From positions 31,058-95,057 of the forward strand of contig JAEUHK010000078.1 of assembly GCA_016795465.1 (NCBI GenBank): a stretch of DNA of 64,000 nucleotides, in the 5' to 3' direction. A program made the position numbers and the translations under genes. Shown here piece by piece: positions 25,746 through 34,467 of the stretch. The stretch comes from Verrucomicrobiaceae bacterium (lineage in GTDB: Bacteria; Verrucomicrobiota; Verrucomicrobiia; Verrucomicrobiales; Verrucomicrobiaceae). Numbering within the stretch: the first letter of the stretch is position 1; each line of letters starts with the position of its first letter. The notes below the pieces were generated by a model, which worked only from the letters and a program-made list of their open reading frames with translations, was not told the DNA's origin and did not search any database.

Positions 25746-25792
25746 AATGACGAAGCCCTCAAAGCCTCATCATTCCTCATTCGCCATTCGTC
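25746..25792. repeat. CATTCGCCATTCGTC-type repeat with partial inverted arm
   Basis: GAATGACGAAG near 25745-25755 and CATTCCTCATTCGCCATTCG (25770-25789) belong to the same repeat family as 18454-18486 and 34113-34173, and could pair as a loose hairpin downstream of the NagB-like gene. Confidence 0.65.
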
Positions 25793-25812
25793 CTTCCGCC
25801 GCAGGCGGCGGG

Positions 25813-26751
25813 TCAGTGCATCTCCACCTCGCAGTGGCCGAGGCCGCCGCGGTAGTAGTTGAACTGCACGTTTTGATGATCGGCCAGCAGGGACATCGGC
25901 ACAGAGCTGTCCGCGAGGCGTTTCGAGATCATGAGGGCCGTGAGACGCTGACCGAGCGGATTGTCGTGCACGCCGGCGTGCCAGATGCTGACCTTCTCCG
26001 CCATCCACGTTTCCTTCGGGCCGACGGTGATGGCCATCTTCGGCACCATGGTGATGTTTCCACCGCCGGAGGTGCGGGCGTTTTGCGCCAGCGTCACGGG
26101 ATGCAGGTCCACGATGCGGGTGCCCAGCTTGCGATACTCGGCAGGAGGCGGCGGCTCGTTCTTCCACTTGCCGGTGCGCTTGGGCGGGTCGTTGAAGGCC
26201 CAGTGCTTGATGTCGCCCTGGCCGCCCTGCATGAGCACGCAGCGCACACCGCTCTGCCAGCTCTTGATGTATTCGGCGGTGTCCGCCTTCGGGAAATGTA
26301 AGTGGCTGTCCGGCATGCAGAGCTTCTTTTGCATACGGTCAAAGCACAGCGCACGGTCCGCACGCTCGAAGGAAAGCGGGTGCTCCATGCTCACCTCTTT
26401 CTTCGTGTTTTCATCATACCACTCGTCCATGCCCCAGAAGTGGCCGTCTTTGATGGAGATGCCGAGGTCGTTGATGAGTCGTGCCACCAGCGGGAGCTGC
26501 TCGGTGGGTCCGATGGGCCCGCAGATGCCGGTGGGATTGTCCGGCGTGGCCTGCTTCCACGCGTGGATGTATTCGAGGGCCTCGGCGAGGTAAAAATCCT
26601 CCAGCGTGTCATACATCACCACCTTGAAACCAGGGCGTGAGAGCTGGCGAAGGTCACGCTCGGTGAGCCGCGCGGCATCGTTGATGAGGTCGAAGTCCAG
26701 GGTGGTGTAGTCCCACCAGTCCGGGGCGATGTGGCTGAGTTTGCGCGGCAT
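25813..26751 (-). CDS. NagB-like (glucosamine-6-phosphate deaminase family) protein
   Basis: This 312-residue cytoplasmic protein is related to glucosamine-6-phosphate isomerase/deaminase. GPIGPTEQLPLVARLI aligns with the phosphate-binding loop region, FWGMDEWYD (D109, E110) with the NMDE motif of NagB, and GGQGDIKHWAFNDPP (D180, H183) with the GIGxDGHIAFNEP motif; here D and H are separated by two residues instead of one. It is longer than NagB (about 266). The role is probably amino-sugar or another phosphosugar conversion, but the altered loop makes the substrate uncertain. It is divergent from mazG, 115 bases apart. Confidence 0.75.
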   Translation of the reverse strand: MPRKLSHIAPDWWDYTTLDFDLINDAARLTERDLRQLSRPGFKVVMYDTLEDFYLAEALEYIHAWKQATPDNPTGICGPIGPTEQLPLVARLINDLGISIKDGHFWGMDEWYDENTKKEVSMEHPLSFERADRALCFDRMQKKLCMPDSHLHFPKADTAEYIKSWQSGVRCVLMQGGQGDIKHWAFNDPPKRTGKWKNEPPPPAEYRKLGTRIVDLHPVTLAQNARTSGGGNITMVPKMAITVGPKETWMAEKVSIWHAGVHDNPLGQRLTALMISKRLADSSVPMSLLADHQNVQFNYYRGGLGHCEVEMH

Positions 26752-26866
26752 GGTTGATGAACGGGTTGTGAATGGATTCTCAGGGAGAACGCCCTGTTTG
26801 CCAAGACCTCATCATCCACGATGAAAAATTTCTTCGCACCTGTCACGCCGCACGCTACCTCCACGC

Positions 26867-27673
26867 ATGCACGATGACGCCACGATGCTCCACCACCCTG
26901 ATGCCCTCAACCGCCTGCGCTATGTGGTGCACCGCCTGCGGGCGCCCGGCGGATGCCCATGGGACATGGAGCAGACGCATGAGTCGCTGATCCCGCATGT
27001 CATTGAAGAAGCCTACGAGGTGGCCGAGGCCATCCGCGGCGGTGATCCGGCCCAGATTTGCGACGAACTCGGCGACATCCTGCTGCAACCCGTGCTGCAT
27101 GCCGAAATCGCGAGTGAGAGCGGAGCCTTCGATCTCGACAAGATGGCCCACGGCCTGTGCGACAAGCTCATCCGCCGTCATCCCCATGTGTTTGGCGAAA
27201 CGACAGCCGAGACCTCGGCCGCGGTGCTGAATCAATGGGATGCCATCAAGCGGCAGGAAAAGGGCACGCAGCATGAAGGCATGCTCCACGGCGTGGGCGG
27301 CGGCCTCCCTGCCCTGATGCGTGGTCAAAAGCTGCAAAAGAAGGCCGCTCGTGTCGGCTTTGACTGGCCGGATGCCAAGCCGGTATTCGACAAGATCCGC
27401 GAAGAGACCGCCGAACTCGAAGAAGCCGTGCAAAGCGGCGACAAACGGCACATCGAGGAGGAGATCGGTGATCTGTTCTTCAGCGTCGTGAACCTCGCCC
27501 GCAAACTCGGCGTTGAATCGGAGGCCTCGCTCGCCGCCGCGAATGACAAATTCGTCCGCCGCTTCCACGCGATGGAAAACAAGCTCCGCGAGCAGGGCAA
27601 GGAGTTCGGCAAACTGAGCCTCGCCGAGATGGACGAGGCCTGGGATGCCGTGAAACATCAGCCCGGCCTTTGA
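26867..27673 (+). CDS. mazG: Nucleoside triphosphate pyrophosphohydrolase MazG
   Basis: This 268-residue protein has the duplicated MazG fold. The first half has GGCPWDMEQTHESLIPHVIE, then EAYEVAEAI and DELGDILLQPVLHAEIA, carrying the ExxE and DExxD-type metal ligands. The second half repeats this as EETAELEEAVQSGDKRHIEE, then EIGDLFFSVVNLARKLG. MazG hydrolyses NTPs or dNTPs to NMPs and pyrophosphate, a housecleaning role. The length fits E. coli MazG (263). It is the first of a two-gene plus-strand unit with the ROK kinase, whose ATG starts one base after the mazG stop. Confidence 0.93.
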   Translation: MHDDATMLHHPDALNRLRYVVHRLRAPGGCPWDMEQTHESLIPHVIEEAYEVAEAIRGGDPAQICDELGDILLQPVLHAEIASESGAFDLDKMAHGLCDKLIRRHPHVFGETTAETSAAVLNQWDAIKRQEKGTQHEGMLHGVGGGLPALMRGQKLQKKAARVGFDWPDAKPVFDKIREETAELEEAVQSGDKRHIEEEIGDLFFSVVNLARKLGVESEASLAAANDKFVRRFHAMENKLREQGKEFGKLSLAEMDEAWDAVKHQPGL

Positions 27674-27674
27674 G

Positions 27675-28598
27675 ATGAAGCCAGCCATCGGCATCGACCT
27701 CGGCGGCACGAACATCAAGGCCGCACTCGTGGACACGCAGACCACGGAAACGCTCGCGACGATGTCGAAACCGACGCGTGATGGCGACTTCGAAGGCTCC
27801 ACGCCTCGCTTTGCGATCACGGTGCGTGAGATCGTCGAGGCGTTTGAGGCTCGTGTGGGGCAAAAGCTCTCGGTGGGGCTTTCCGCTCCCGGTTTGGCCA
27901 CCCCGAAGGGTACCTGCATCGACTGGATGCCGGGCCGCATGCACGGGCTCGAAAAGTTCGTGTGGGCCGATTTTCTCCAAAGGCCATGTCATGTGCTCAA
28001 TGATGCCCACGCGGCGCTTTTGGGCGAGGTGTGGGCTGGAGCGGCGAAAGGCACTCAAGATGCTTTCATGCTCACCTTGGGCACTGGAGTCGGCGGAGCC
28101 ATCTGGGGCGGCGGCAGGCTTTTGAAGGGCAAAATCGGCCGTGCAGGCCATCTCGGGCACGTCAGCACGGATGTGAATGCCGCGTGCGATCTCTTCGGCA
28201 CGCCTGGAAGCCTCGAAGCCGCCATCGGCAATCAAACCATCGCTGCTCGCGGCGAGGGACGCTATGCCACGACGCTCGATTTGCTCGCCGCGTATGCTGC
28301 CGGTGATGCGCATGCGGAGCGTGTGTGGCTCGAATCCGTGCGCCATCTGGCCGCGGCGATCGCCTCGCTCATCAACGTGCTCGACCCGGAGGTCATCATC
28401 ATCGGCGGCGGCATCGCCGTGGGTGCTGGTGAGCGTCTTTTCGGCCCGCTGCAACGCATGCTCGATGGCTTTGAGTGGCGGCCCGGCGGCCAGCAGGCCC
28501 GCATCGTCCCGGCCGCGCTCGGAGACAGCGCAGGCTGCCTCGGAGCGGTGTTTCAACTCCTCAACGACGCCACTGATACATCCAGCGCTCGGAGATGA
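27675..28598 (+). CDS. ROK-family sugar kinase-like protein
   Basis: This 307-residue protein has an N-terminal phosphate-binding loop (IGIDLGGTNIKAALVDTQTT), LNDAHAALLGE with the catalytic Asp, LGTGVGGAIWGGGRLLKGKI and GHLGHV. It matches ROK glucokinases. The usual zinc motif CxCGxxGCxE is degenerate, reading CDLFGTPGSLEAA. It likely phosphorylates glucose or a related hexose in the cytoplasm. Its last 38 bases overlap the convergent opgG gene. It begins one base after the mazG stop, so it should be co-expressed with mazG. Confidence 0.88.
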   Translation: MKPAIGIDLGGTNIKAALVDTQTTETLATMSKPTRDGDFEGSTPRFAITVREIVEAFEARVGQKLSVGLSAPGLATPKGTCIDWMPGRMHGLEKFVWADFLQRPCHVLNDAHAALLGEVWAGAAKGTQDAFMLTLGTGVGGAIWGGGRLLKGKIGRAGHLGHVSTDVNAACDLFGTPGSLEAAIGNQTIAARGEGRYATTLDLLAAYAAGDAHAERVWLESVRHLAAAIASLINVLDPEVIIIGGGIAVGAGERLFGPLQRMLDGFEWRPGGQQARIVPAALGDSAGCLGAVFQLLNDATDTSSARR

Positions 28599-30075
28599 CC
28601 TGCTTGCCATCTTTGAGCTCGCTCATGAGTTCGAGCAGGTTGGTCTTCTCCGGCACGTCGAGCTTGAAAAAGGCACGCCAGCCGCCGGTTTCGGCATTCC
28701 GCATCACCCGCTTGTCGAGGATCTTCGCCTCGCCCGAGCTGACGTGAAGTTCAATGTCCGGCACCCAATCGGCCTTGGGAGGCGCTGCATGCTCGCCAGC
28801 GGAGAAATCGATGACGTAAAGATGGTCGTCGGAGTCCATGACGAAGCCGCGGCGTGTGTTCAGCACCTTGCAGAGCTTGCCGGGTTCATGCTGATCGAGC
28901 CAGTGGAGGTTGTAAGACACCCGCAGCGGCTCCGCAGGCGTGCTGGGCAGATGCTTCGGACTCCACATCGCCACGATGTTGTCCCACGTTTCCTCACCAG
29001 TGGAGAGCTCGACAAGCGTGACCGAGCCTGCGCCGAAGCCGCTCACCGGCTCCACCCACACCGCCGGACGGCGATGGTAGTTCGCTTCGAGGTCCTGGAA
29101 GTTGTTGAAGTCGCGATCACGCTCCGCGAGGCCGAATCCCTTCAGCTTGTCCGTCTCGAAAAGGCTCAGGCGCATGTCGCGGCTCACATCGAGCGGACGC
29201 CAGATCGTCGGACCGCCTTCGATCTCGACCTGGAGGCCATCGGAGTCATGCACTTCCGGACGGAAGTCGTAGGGCTTCGGGTGCGAGTTCTCACCAAACC
29301 AGAACATGCTCGAGAAAGGCGCGATGCCGAGCATCTTGACCTGTTTGCGCAGGTAAAGCGTGGCCTTGATCTTCATCAGCGTGGTCTTGCCCGGCGTGGA
29401 TTCGAACTCGTAAGCACCGGTGATGCTCGGGCCATTCAGCAAGGCGAGCAGCTTGATCGACTTGGCGTTTGGCTTCGGTGCCTCGAACCAGAAATGCGTG
29501 AAGTCCGGGAACTCCTCCGGCTCGCCGCCAATGGTATTCACCGCCACGCCGCGGGCTGAGATGCCGTAGCCGAGCTCCGTGGTCACGGCGCGGTAGTAGC
29601 TCGCGCCCATAAAGACGAGGAATTCAAAGCGGCGCTTCTCCAGCGCCTCCGGTGCCACCACGCGGAAGCCCGCGTAGCCTTCAGGGTTCACCACATTGGC
29701 TGGGACGTTGAGTTTGCCGTAATCAAACAAGCCACGGTCAAACGGCACCGAGGCAGTGCTGCCCTCACGCATCGTATAAAAGCGCACCGGCTTCTTGAAC
29801 ATCCAGCCGGGGTGGAAAAACTCGATGCGATAGACATCACCGATGTCGCTGAAAAGCGCCTTCGTCGGCTGGAAGCGGATGTCGCGATGCCCGTCGTATT
29901 TCAGTCCTTCAAAAAAGGGATCGAGCTTCTGCGAGGGAGCCACATACGCCTCCGCCGCGAGCTGCGCAGCCACCTTTTCGAGGCTGGCGTGGTCTTTCAC
30001 GTCTTCGAGCTTCACCTGCGCGAAAGCAGGAACGGCGGACAGCATCATCAATCCAATCAGGGGGGCGAATTTCAT
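28561..30075 (-). CDS. Periplasmic glucan biosynthesis protein OpgG/OpgD (MdoG family)
   Basis: This 504-residue protein has a signal peptide, MKFAPLIGLMMLSAVPAFAQ. The MdoG domain follows: VKLEDVKDHASLEKVAAQLA, YDGHRDIRFQPTKALFSDIG, and PFSSMFWFGENSHPKPYDFR. The family acts in the periplasm in synthesis of osmoregulated beta-glucans. The glucosyltransferase OpgH is not in this window. The start at 30075 is chosen for the signal peptide; an eight-residue longer frame exists. The 3' end overlaps the convergent ROK kinase gene by 38 bases, unusually long. opgG and opgD cannot be told apart here. Confidence 0.9.
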   Translation of the reverse strand: MKFAPLIGLMMLSAVPAFAQVKLEDVKDHASLEKVAAQLAAEAYVAPSQKLDPFFEGLKYDGHRDIRFQPTKALFSDIGDVYRIEFFHPGWMFKKPVRFYTMREGSTASVPFDRGLFDYGKLNVPANVVNPEGYAGFRVVAPEALEKRRFEFLVFMGASYYRAVTTELGYGISARGVAVNTIGGEPEEFPDFTHFWFEAPKPNAKSIKLLALLNGPSITGAYEFESTPGKTTLMKIKATLYLRKQVKMLGIAPFSSMFWFGENSHPKPYDFRPEVHDSDGLQVEIEGGPTIWRPLDVSRDMRLSLFETDKLKGFGLAERDRDFNNFQDLEANYHRRPAVWVEPVSGFGAGSVTLVELSTGEETWDNIVAMWSPKHLPSTPAEPLRVSYNLHWLDQHEPGKLCKVLNTRRGFVMDSDDHLYVIDFSAGEHAAPPKADWVPDIELHVSSGEAKILDKRVMRNAETGGWRAFFKLDVPEKTNLLELMSELKDGKQVISERWMYQWRR

Positions 30076-30131
30076 GCGGGGAACGTGAGCATGCAGCACG
30101 GCGCATGCCAGTCAACCCAAGGCACCCGCCA

Positions 30132-31064
30132 TCAGCGCCTCACCCGCACCAGCGGAGTGGGCAGATGCTCGCTGGTGAGCCAGAGCGTGCGCCCATCGGC
30201 ATCGTAGGTCACGGCTTCGAGCTGCCGCAGCAGATCCGGCACCATGCGGACGGGCTTTGCCGCGAACGCCTCGGGCGTCGGTTTGCCACCGGGTAATCGC
30301 CATTCAAAGAGGCTGCTGTAGGTCGATGCCACCAGACTCGTCCCATCGGGCGAAAAGGCCGCTCCGGTGCACTGCCGGTCATCCGACGGGCGCTTGCCCG
30401 TGCGCTCGTAGCCGATGAAGGTCACATCGGCGAGCTTCTCCAACTGCACCGGCTTGTTGGCATTCTCCCGACCTTTGTCCGCCATGCTGAGCACATCGAG
30501 TCCCATGGGGAAGGCAAACAGGCCCGAGCGGCCATCTTCAGATTTCGATAGGATGTGGATGCGGCGTGTTTTCGGATGCACGAGCAGCGCCTCCGCATTC
30601 CGCGGACCGCCGGGATAGGTGACGTGCCAGTGGATGGATGCCGCGCTGAACGTTTCCGGCACTTCAGCGCCTTCCGCGGCGATCTCGGGCTCCGGAATGC
30701 GGTAAATCTGCACCGTGGGCCGGGCATTAAAATTGTCTCCGATGTCGCCAATGTAGAGCACCGGCCGCTTTTGCTCATCGAGACCACTCGCGAGGTCCTC
30801 CCAGTCGAAATTCACCGCGTCCGCCACACGCACCTTGGCCCGTGTGCGGCCCTGGAGGTCGATGGCGAAGACGCAGGGCTCGCCGCCGGAGTCGTTCATC
30901 GTCCAAAAGATGCCTTCATGCCGAATGCTGCGGGCCAGGCCGGAGCTTTCCTTGATCCGCGTGTCGGCCAGCTTAGCCACGATCTCGCTTTGCGAAGGCG
31001 TGATCCCCTCCTGCGCGAAAGCGCCGGCCAACAAGAATTGAAGTGCCGCAAGAATTCGATGCAT
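30132..31064 (-). CDS. Secreted beta-propeller-like hypothetical protein
   Basis: This 310-residue protein has a signal peptide (MHRILAALQFLLAGAFA). The mature part has repeated beta segments such as LARSIRHEGIFWTMNDSGGE, VLYIGDIGDNFNARPTVQIY, RRIHILSKSEDGRSGLFAFP and TGAAFSPDGTSLVASTYSS, consistent with a propeller. The IGDIGDN motif occurs in many uncharacterised secreted proteins. I recognise no enzymatic residues. Its ATG overlaps the upstream amidase stop as TGATG, so it is coupled to that gene. It is exported, perhaps periplasmic. Confidence 0.68.
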   Translation of the reverse strand: MHRILAALQFLLAGAFAQEGITPSQSEIVAKLADTRIKESSGLARSIRHEGIFWTMNDSGGEPCVFAIDLQGRTRAKVRVADAVNFDWEDLASGLDEQKRPVLYIGDIGDNFNARPTVQIYRIPEPEIAAEGAEVPETFSAASIHWHVTYPGGPRNAEALLVHPKTRRIHILSKSEDGRSGLFAFPMGLDVLSMADKGRENANKPVQLEKLADVTFIGYERTGKRPSDDRQCTGAAFSPDGTSLVASTYSSLFEWRLPGGKPTPEAFAAKPVRMVPDLLRQLEAVTYDADGRTLWLTSEHLPTPLVRVRR

Positions 31065-31801
31065 CAGCCCAGTGGGGTGGCAGCCCCAGGGAGCATGCGG
31101 TTGTAATGAAGCTGCACACGGTTGAGGAACCACTGCCACGTGGGGCCAGGGCGGCCGCGATCCATCAGGAAGTGCGGGCAATCCTTGTTGGGAATGCTCA
31201 AGCCCTTCCGCGGCCAGTGGTAGTGGGCCTTCACATGACTCAGCGGGATGTTGTAGGCCCGCATCAGATAGGCGGCCAGACGGGCGGTGCGGTCAATCGT
31301 GAGCCCGATGTCATTGCCATGATGCTCGCACATCTCGATGCCGATGCTGTAGTTGTTGCCGGGGCCGTCGAAGTCGGCGTGCTCGCCCTGCTCGCGGCAT
31401 GGCAGGTGTTGGATGGCCACGTCCTGCTGCACGGTGAAATGCCAGGTGAGAAAGCCGATGCGGTTGCCGCCAGGCCGCCTCGTGGCACGCAGGGCACCGC
31501 GTTTCAAAGCGAGGGCGTGATTGTAAGCGTTGCCGGTGTAGTTCTGCGTGCTGTGAATGGTGATATAGCGCACGTTCATCGGCCGGTAATAGCGCCGCCC
31601 CACCGTGCCCGCCGGGATGAGATCGAGCTTCACGCGAGCCTCCGCCAGCAACTGGTCCGGCGTCACCGGCCCGAGAGCGCTGTCGTTGTAGCGAGCCTCC
31701 CACATCTTCACCCGGCTGTTATTGTAGGGCGTCGTGCAGGCTGCCACGACAAGACCAATCGCGACGAAAAGGGGCAGCAAAAGGGGGACGTGGCGGCGCA
31801 T
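31064..31801 (-). CDS. N-acetylmuramoyl-L-alanine amidase-like lipoprotein
   Basis: This 245-residue protein starts with a lipoprotein signal (MRRHVPLLLPLFVAIGLVVA then AC). The mature domain is amidase_2/PGRP-like: VRYITIHSTQNYTGNA (first zinc His), LTWHFTVQQDVAIQHLP, NNYSIGIEMCEHHGND and VKAHYHWPRKGLSIPNKDCP (further His and Cys/Asp ligands). It would cleave the amide bond between muramic acid and peptide at the inner or outer membrane. The ATG complementary to 31799-31801 is chosen because it gives the lipobox. It is coupled to the downstream propeller-like gene. Confidence 0.88.
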   Translation of the reverse strand: MRRHVPLLLPLFVAIGLVVAACTTPYNNSRVKMWEARYNDSALGPVTPDQLLAEARVKLDLIPAGTVGRRYYRPMNVRYITIHSTQNYTGNAYNHALALKRGALRATRRPGGNRIGFLTWHFTVQQDVAIQHLPCREQGEHADFDGPGNNYSIGIEMCEHHGNDIGLTIDRTARLAAYLMRAYNIPLSHVKAHYHWPRKGLSIPNKDCPHFLMDRGRPGPTWQWFLNRVQLHYNRMLPGAATPLG

Positions 31802-31830
31802 GCTGTTAGTTAATTTTTCACGCTCACTCT

Positions 31831-32634
31831 TCAAGGTGCAAAGTTGAGAGTTTTCAAGACGTGACGCCCGCCCAAACCTTCCGCGTTTTTTGCCGCCAGA
31901 CGGCTCGCGTGCTCGGCGCATCGCTCCAGCGGCCAGTTTGAAAGCCAGCCATGCAGGAAAGCGCCGTGAAACACATCCCCACAGCCAGTGGTGTCCACGA
32001 GCGGCGAGGCAGTGAGGGCTGGTTGATGGAAATGACTGCCTTCACGCGACCAAACATGACTTCCTCGAATCCCGTCCGTGATCACCAAAAGCCTCGCCGG
32101 GCTGCGAAGGAGCCTTTCGGCCATTTGAGGCAGTTCGGAGCATCCGGAGGCCTTTTCGGCAAAATCGCGCGAAACGATGCGCAGATGGCTCGCCTCGAAC
32201 AAATAGCGGATCGACTCCCGAAAGCGCCCGGCACCGCCATCGAACGAGATTTCGACGTTTTGAGCCTGTGCCGCAGCGATCGCGGCCCGGCAGGCGTTTT
32301 CATGGCGACCGTTGAGGTGCAGCAAACGCACGCCGTGGAGCATCGAAGGCTCGAACACCGGCTCCGGAGCCTCCGCTGGCCTGAAAACGATCTGCCTAGC
32401 CCCGTCCCGCTGGCGCACAAGGATCACCGCCTCCGCTGGCGGGCCGTCGAGCAGCTCACAGGCATGCCCGTGCGCCTGCAAAACCGCCAGTGCCGTCGCC
32501 ACCGGTCCGCCGCGATCCTCCGCACGCCCCAGCGCCTGCGTCACGCCCTCCGCCACACTGAATTCCGGCACCACATAGAAGGTGTCACGCGTTTCCGCGC
32601 CAATGCCGAGCACTTTGAAAGAAGAGGAAGCCAT
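31831..32634 (-). CDS. PfkB-family carbohydrate kinase
   Basis: This 267-residue kinase is on the short side for the family. The C-terminal signature DTTGCGDVFHGAFLHG carries the catalytic Asp. The N-terminal part has GRAEDRGGPVATALAVLQAH (Gly-Gly substrate region) and LLHLNGRHENA. The substrate is not apparent; ribokinase/fructokinase-like enzymes act on sugars or nucleosides. It is divergent from the MFS transporter gene (77 bases), which could import a substrate. Confidence 0.82.
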   Translation of the reverse strand: MASSSFKVLGIGAETRDTFYVVPEFSVAEGVTQALGRAEDRGGPVATALAVLQAHGHACELLDGPPAEAVILVRQRDGARQIVFRPAEAPEPVFEPSMLHGVRLLHLNGRHENACRAAIAAAQAQNVEISFDGGAGRFRESIRYLFEASHLRIVSRDFAEKASGCSELPQMAERLLRSPARLLVITDGIRGSHVWSREGSHFHQPALTASPLVDTTGCGDVFHGAFLHGWLSNWPLERCAEHASRLAAKNAEGLGGRHVLKTLNFAP

Positions 32635-32711
32635 GCGGCGGCATGATTCCGCTGATTTTCGCGATTGTCATCCCCTGCCCCGTCATTCAACATCGCGCCC
32701 ACTTTTCCCGC

Positions 32712-34085
32712 ATGAGCACCACCGCCACTCCCGACGCCTCCGCCCCCTGGTATAAACAGATGACCAAATACCACTGGTTCGTCTTCATCGTGGCCTCGCT
32801 GGCTTGGTTGTTCGACTGCCTCGACCAGCAGCTCTTCCTCCTGGCCCGCAATTCGGCCATGAAAGCCCTTCTGCCGCCGGAAATGGACGCCATCAAATAC
32901 GGCGGTTACGCCACCTCCATCTTCGTCGCGGGCTGGGCCACCGGCGGCCTCATCTTCGGCTCCGTGGGTGACCGCATCGGCCGTGCGAAGACCCTGACGC
33001 TCACCGTGCTGATCTACTCCGTTTGCACAGGCCTTTCGGCTTTCTCCAAAGGTTGGGTGGACTTTGCGATATATCGCTTCCTCACCGGCCTCGGTGTCGG
33101 CGGTGTGTTTGGTCTCGCTGTGGCCCTGGTGGCCGATACGCTGCCTGACACGGCTCGCGCGGGCGCTCTCGGCACCTTGCAGGCGCTATCGGCCGTGGGA
33201 AACATCGCTGCAGGCCTCACCAGCATGTACATGGGCAGCCTCGAAGCCTCGAAGGCCATCGAACCCGGCACCGCTTGGAAGTATATGTTCCTCGTTGGCG
33301 CTCTTCCCGCCTTCCTGTGCGTCTTCATCCAGATCCGCCTCAAGGAACCCGAGAAGTGGGTCAAGGCTCGTGCCGCTGGCAAAGCCGCTGGCGTGAAGTT
33401 TGGCTCTTACTCCTCTCTGCTCGGCGATGTGCGCTGGAGAAAGTCCGCCCTTCTCGGCATGGTGCTTTGCGTGGCGGGCGTGATCGGCCTGTGGGGCATT
33501 GGTTTCTTCAGCCCTGAACTCGTCGGCGATGTGATGGAGCGCTCCTTGAAAGCCGAGGGCGTGGCTCCGGACAAGATCGCCGGTGAGAAGACCTACTGGA
33601 TCGGTGTGAACTCCATCGTGCAGAACCTCGGCGCCTTCTTTGGCATGCTCCTCATGACAAAGATCGCCCAAGGCCGCGGCCGCAAGCCTGCCTTTGCCAT
33701 GGCCTACGTCGCCGCGATGATCGCCACGATCGGCTTTTTCCAGTTCTTCAATGGCCGTGGCGACATCTGGATGAGCGCCGTCATGGGTGCCTGCCAGCTC
33801 GCGCTCTTCGCCGGCTTCGCCATCTACCTGCCGGAGCTCTTCCCCACGAGCCTGCGCAGCACCGGCACGAGCTTCTGCTACAACGTCGGCCGCTTCGTCG
33901 CCGCCAGCGGTCCTTTCACCCTCGGCAGCCTGCAGGCAGCACTCAAAGCCGGTGCCACCACGCCCGAAGCCAAGCTGGAGGCCTTCCGCACAGCCTGCAC
34001 TTACATGAGCGCCATCTTCCTCCTCGGCCTTGTCGCTCTCGCCTTCCTCCCCGAGACCAAAGGCCGTCCGATGCCGGAAGACTGA
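32712..34085 (+). CDS. MFS transporter
   Basis: This 457-residue protein of the major facilitator superfamily has twelve predicted membrane segments. GSVGDRIGRAKTLTLTV after helix 2 is the family's D-R-x-G-R signature, and YLPELFPTSLRSTG between helices 8 and 11 is typical of metabolite/proton symporters. The N-terminal WLFDCLDQQLF has acidic residues within the first helix, seen in sialate and aromatic-acid carriers. The substrate is unknown; a sugar is plausible from the divergent PfkB kinase. The start at 32712 is chosen over an earlier in-frame start because a hydrophobic extra segment would precede a basic stretch. Confidence 0.88.
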   Translation: MSTTATPDASAPWYKQMTKYHWFVFIVASLAWLFDCLDQQLFLLARNSAMKALLPPEMDAIKYGGYATSIFVAGWATGGLIFGSVGDRIGRAKTLTLTVLIYSVCTGLSAFSKGWVDFAIYRFLTGLGVGGVFGLAVALVADTLPDTARAGALGTLQALSAVGNIAAGLTSMYMGSLEASKAIEPGTAWKYMFLVGALPAFLCVFIQIRLKEPEKWVKARAAGKAAGVKFGSYSSLLGDVRWRKSALLGMVLCVAGVIGLWGIGFFSPELVGDVMERSLKAEGVAPDKIAGEKTYWIGVNSIVQNLGAFFGMLLMTKIAQGRGRKPAFAMAYVAAMIATIGFFQFFNGRGDIWMSAVMGACQLALFAGFAIYLPELFPTSLRSTGTSFCYNVGRFVAASGPFTLGSLQAALKAGATTPEAKLEAFRTACTYMSAIFLLGLVALAFLPETKGRPMPED

Positions 34086-34112
34086 CCGGCTGCGCCGGAA
34101 TGACGAAACCCG

Positions 34113-34173
34113 AATGACGAATGCGGAATGGCTTCGTCATTCAATCGTCATTCGCCATTCCTCATTCGTCATT
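34113..34173. repeat. Inverted repeat of the CATTCGTCATTC family
   Basis: The arms 34113-34131 and 34155-34173 are reverse complements with one mismatch; the loop contains further ATTCGTC units. Bases 34146-34173 match 18458-18485 exactly. Located just before the ATG at 34180. Confidence 0.9.
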
Positions 34174-34179
34174 TTCCAC

Positions 34180-34458
34180 ATGACACCCGCCGAACTCATC
34201 GCTCTCAAAGACCCGTCCAAGCTCTCGCCCGAGGCGCAGGCCCTCTGGCAGATCAAAAACGGCGATTGGGACTCCGCGCACAACATCGCGCAGGACATTC
34301 ACACGAAGATGGGCTCGTGGATTCACGCGCTGCTGCATGTGATCGAGGGTGATCAATGGAATGCGGATTACTGGTTCTCGAAGGCCGGCAAGCCCTCGCA
34401 CGGCCCCAAAGAGATCGACGAACTTTGGGATGAGATCGCTGGCGTGGTGCTGCGGTGA
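34180..34458 (+). CDS. Small conserved-looking hypothetical protein
   Basis: This 92-residue protein (MTPAELIALKDPSKLSPEAQ...) has KNGDWDSAHNIAQDIHTKMG, then WIHALLHVIEGDQWNADYWF, and ends in a helical DELWDEIAGVVLR. The Trp- and His-rich helical look resembles small TPR/Sel1-like or uncharacterised cytoplasmic proteins found in diverse bacteria. No signal peptide. The start at 34180 excludes upstream codons derived from the repeat. Function unknown. Confidence 0.7.
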   Translation: MTPAELIALKDPSKLSPEAQALWQIKNGDWDSAHNIAQDIHTKMGSWIHALLHVIEGDQWNADYWFSKAGKPSHGPKEIDELWDEIAGVVLR

Positions 34459-34467
34459 GGCTTTGGC

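Noticed and set aside
18458..34173. CATTCGTC units as a possible CRISPR array
   Set aside because: Units are 7-8 bases with no regular unique spacers and no cas genes.
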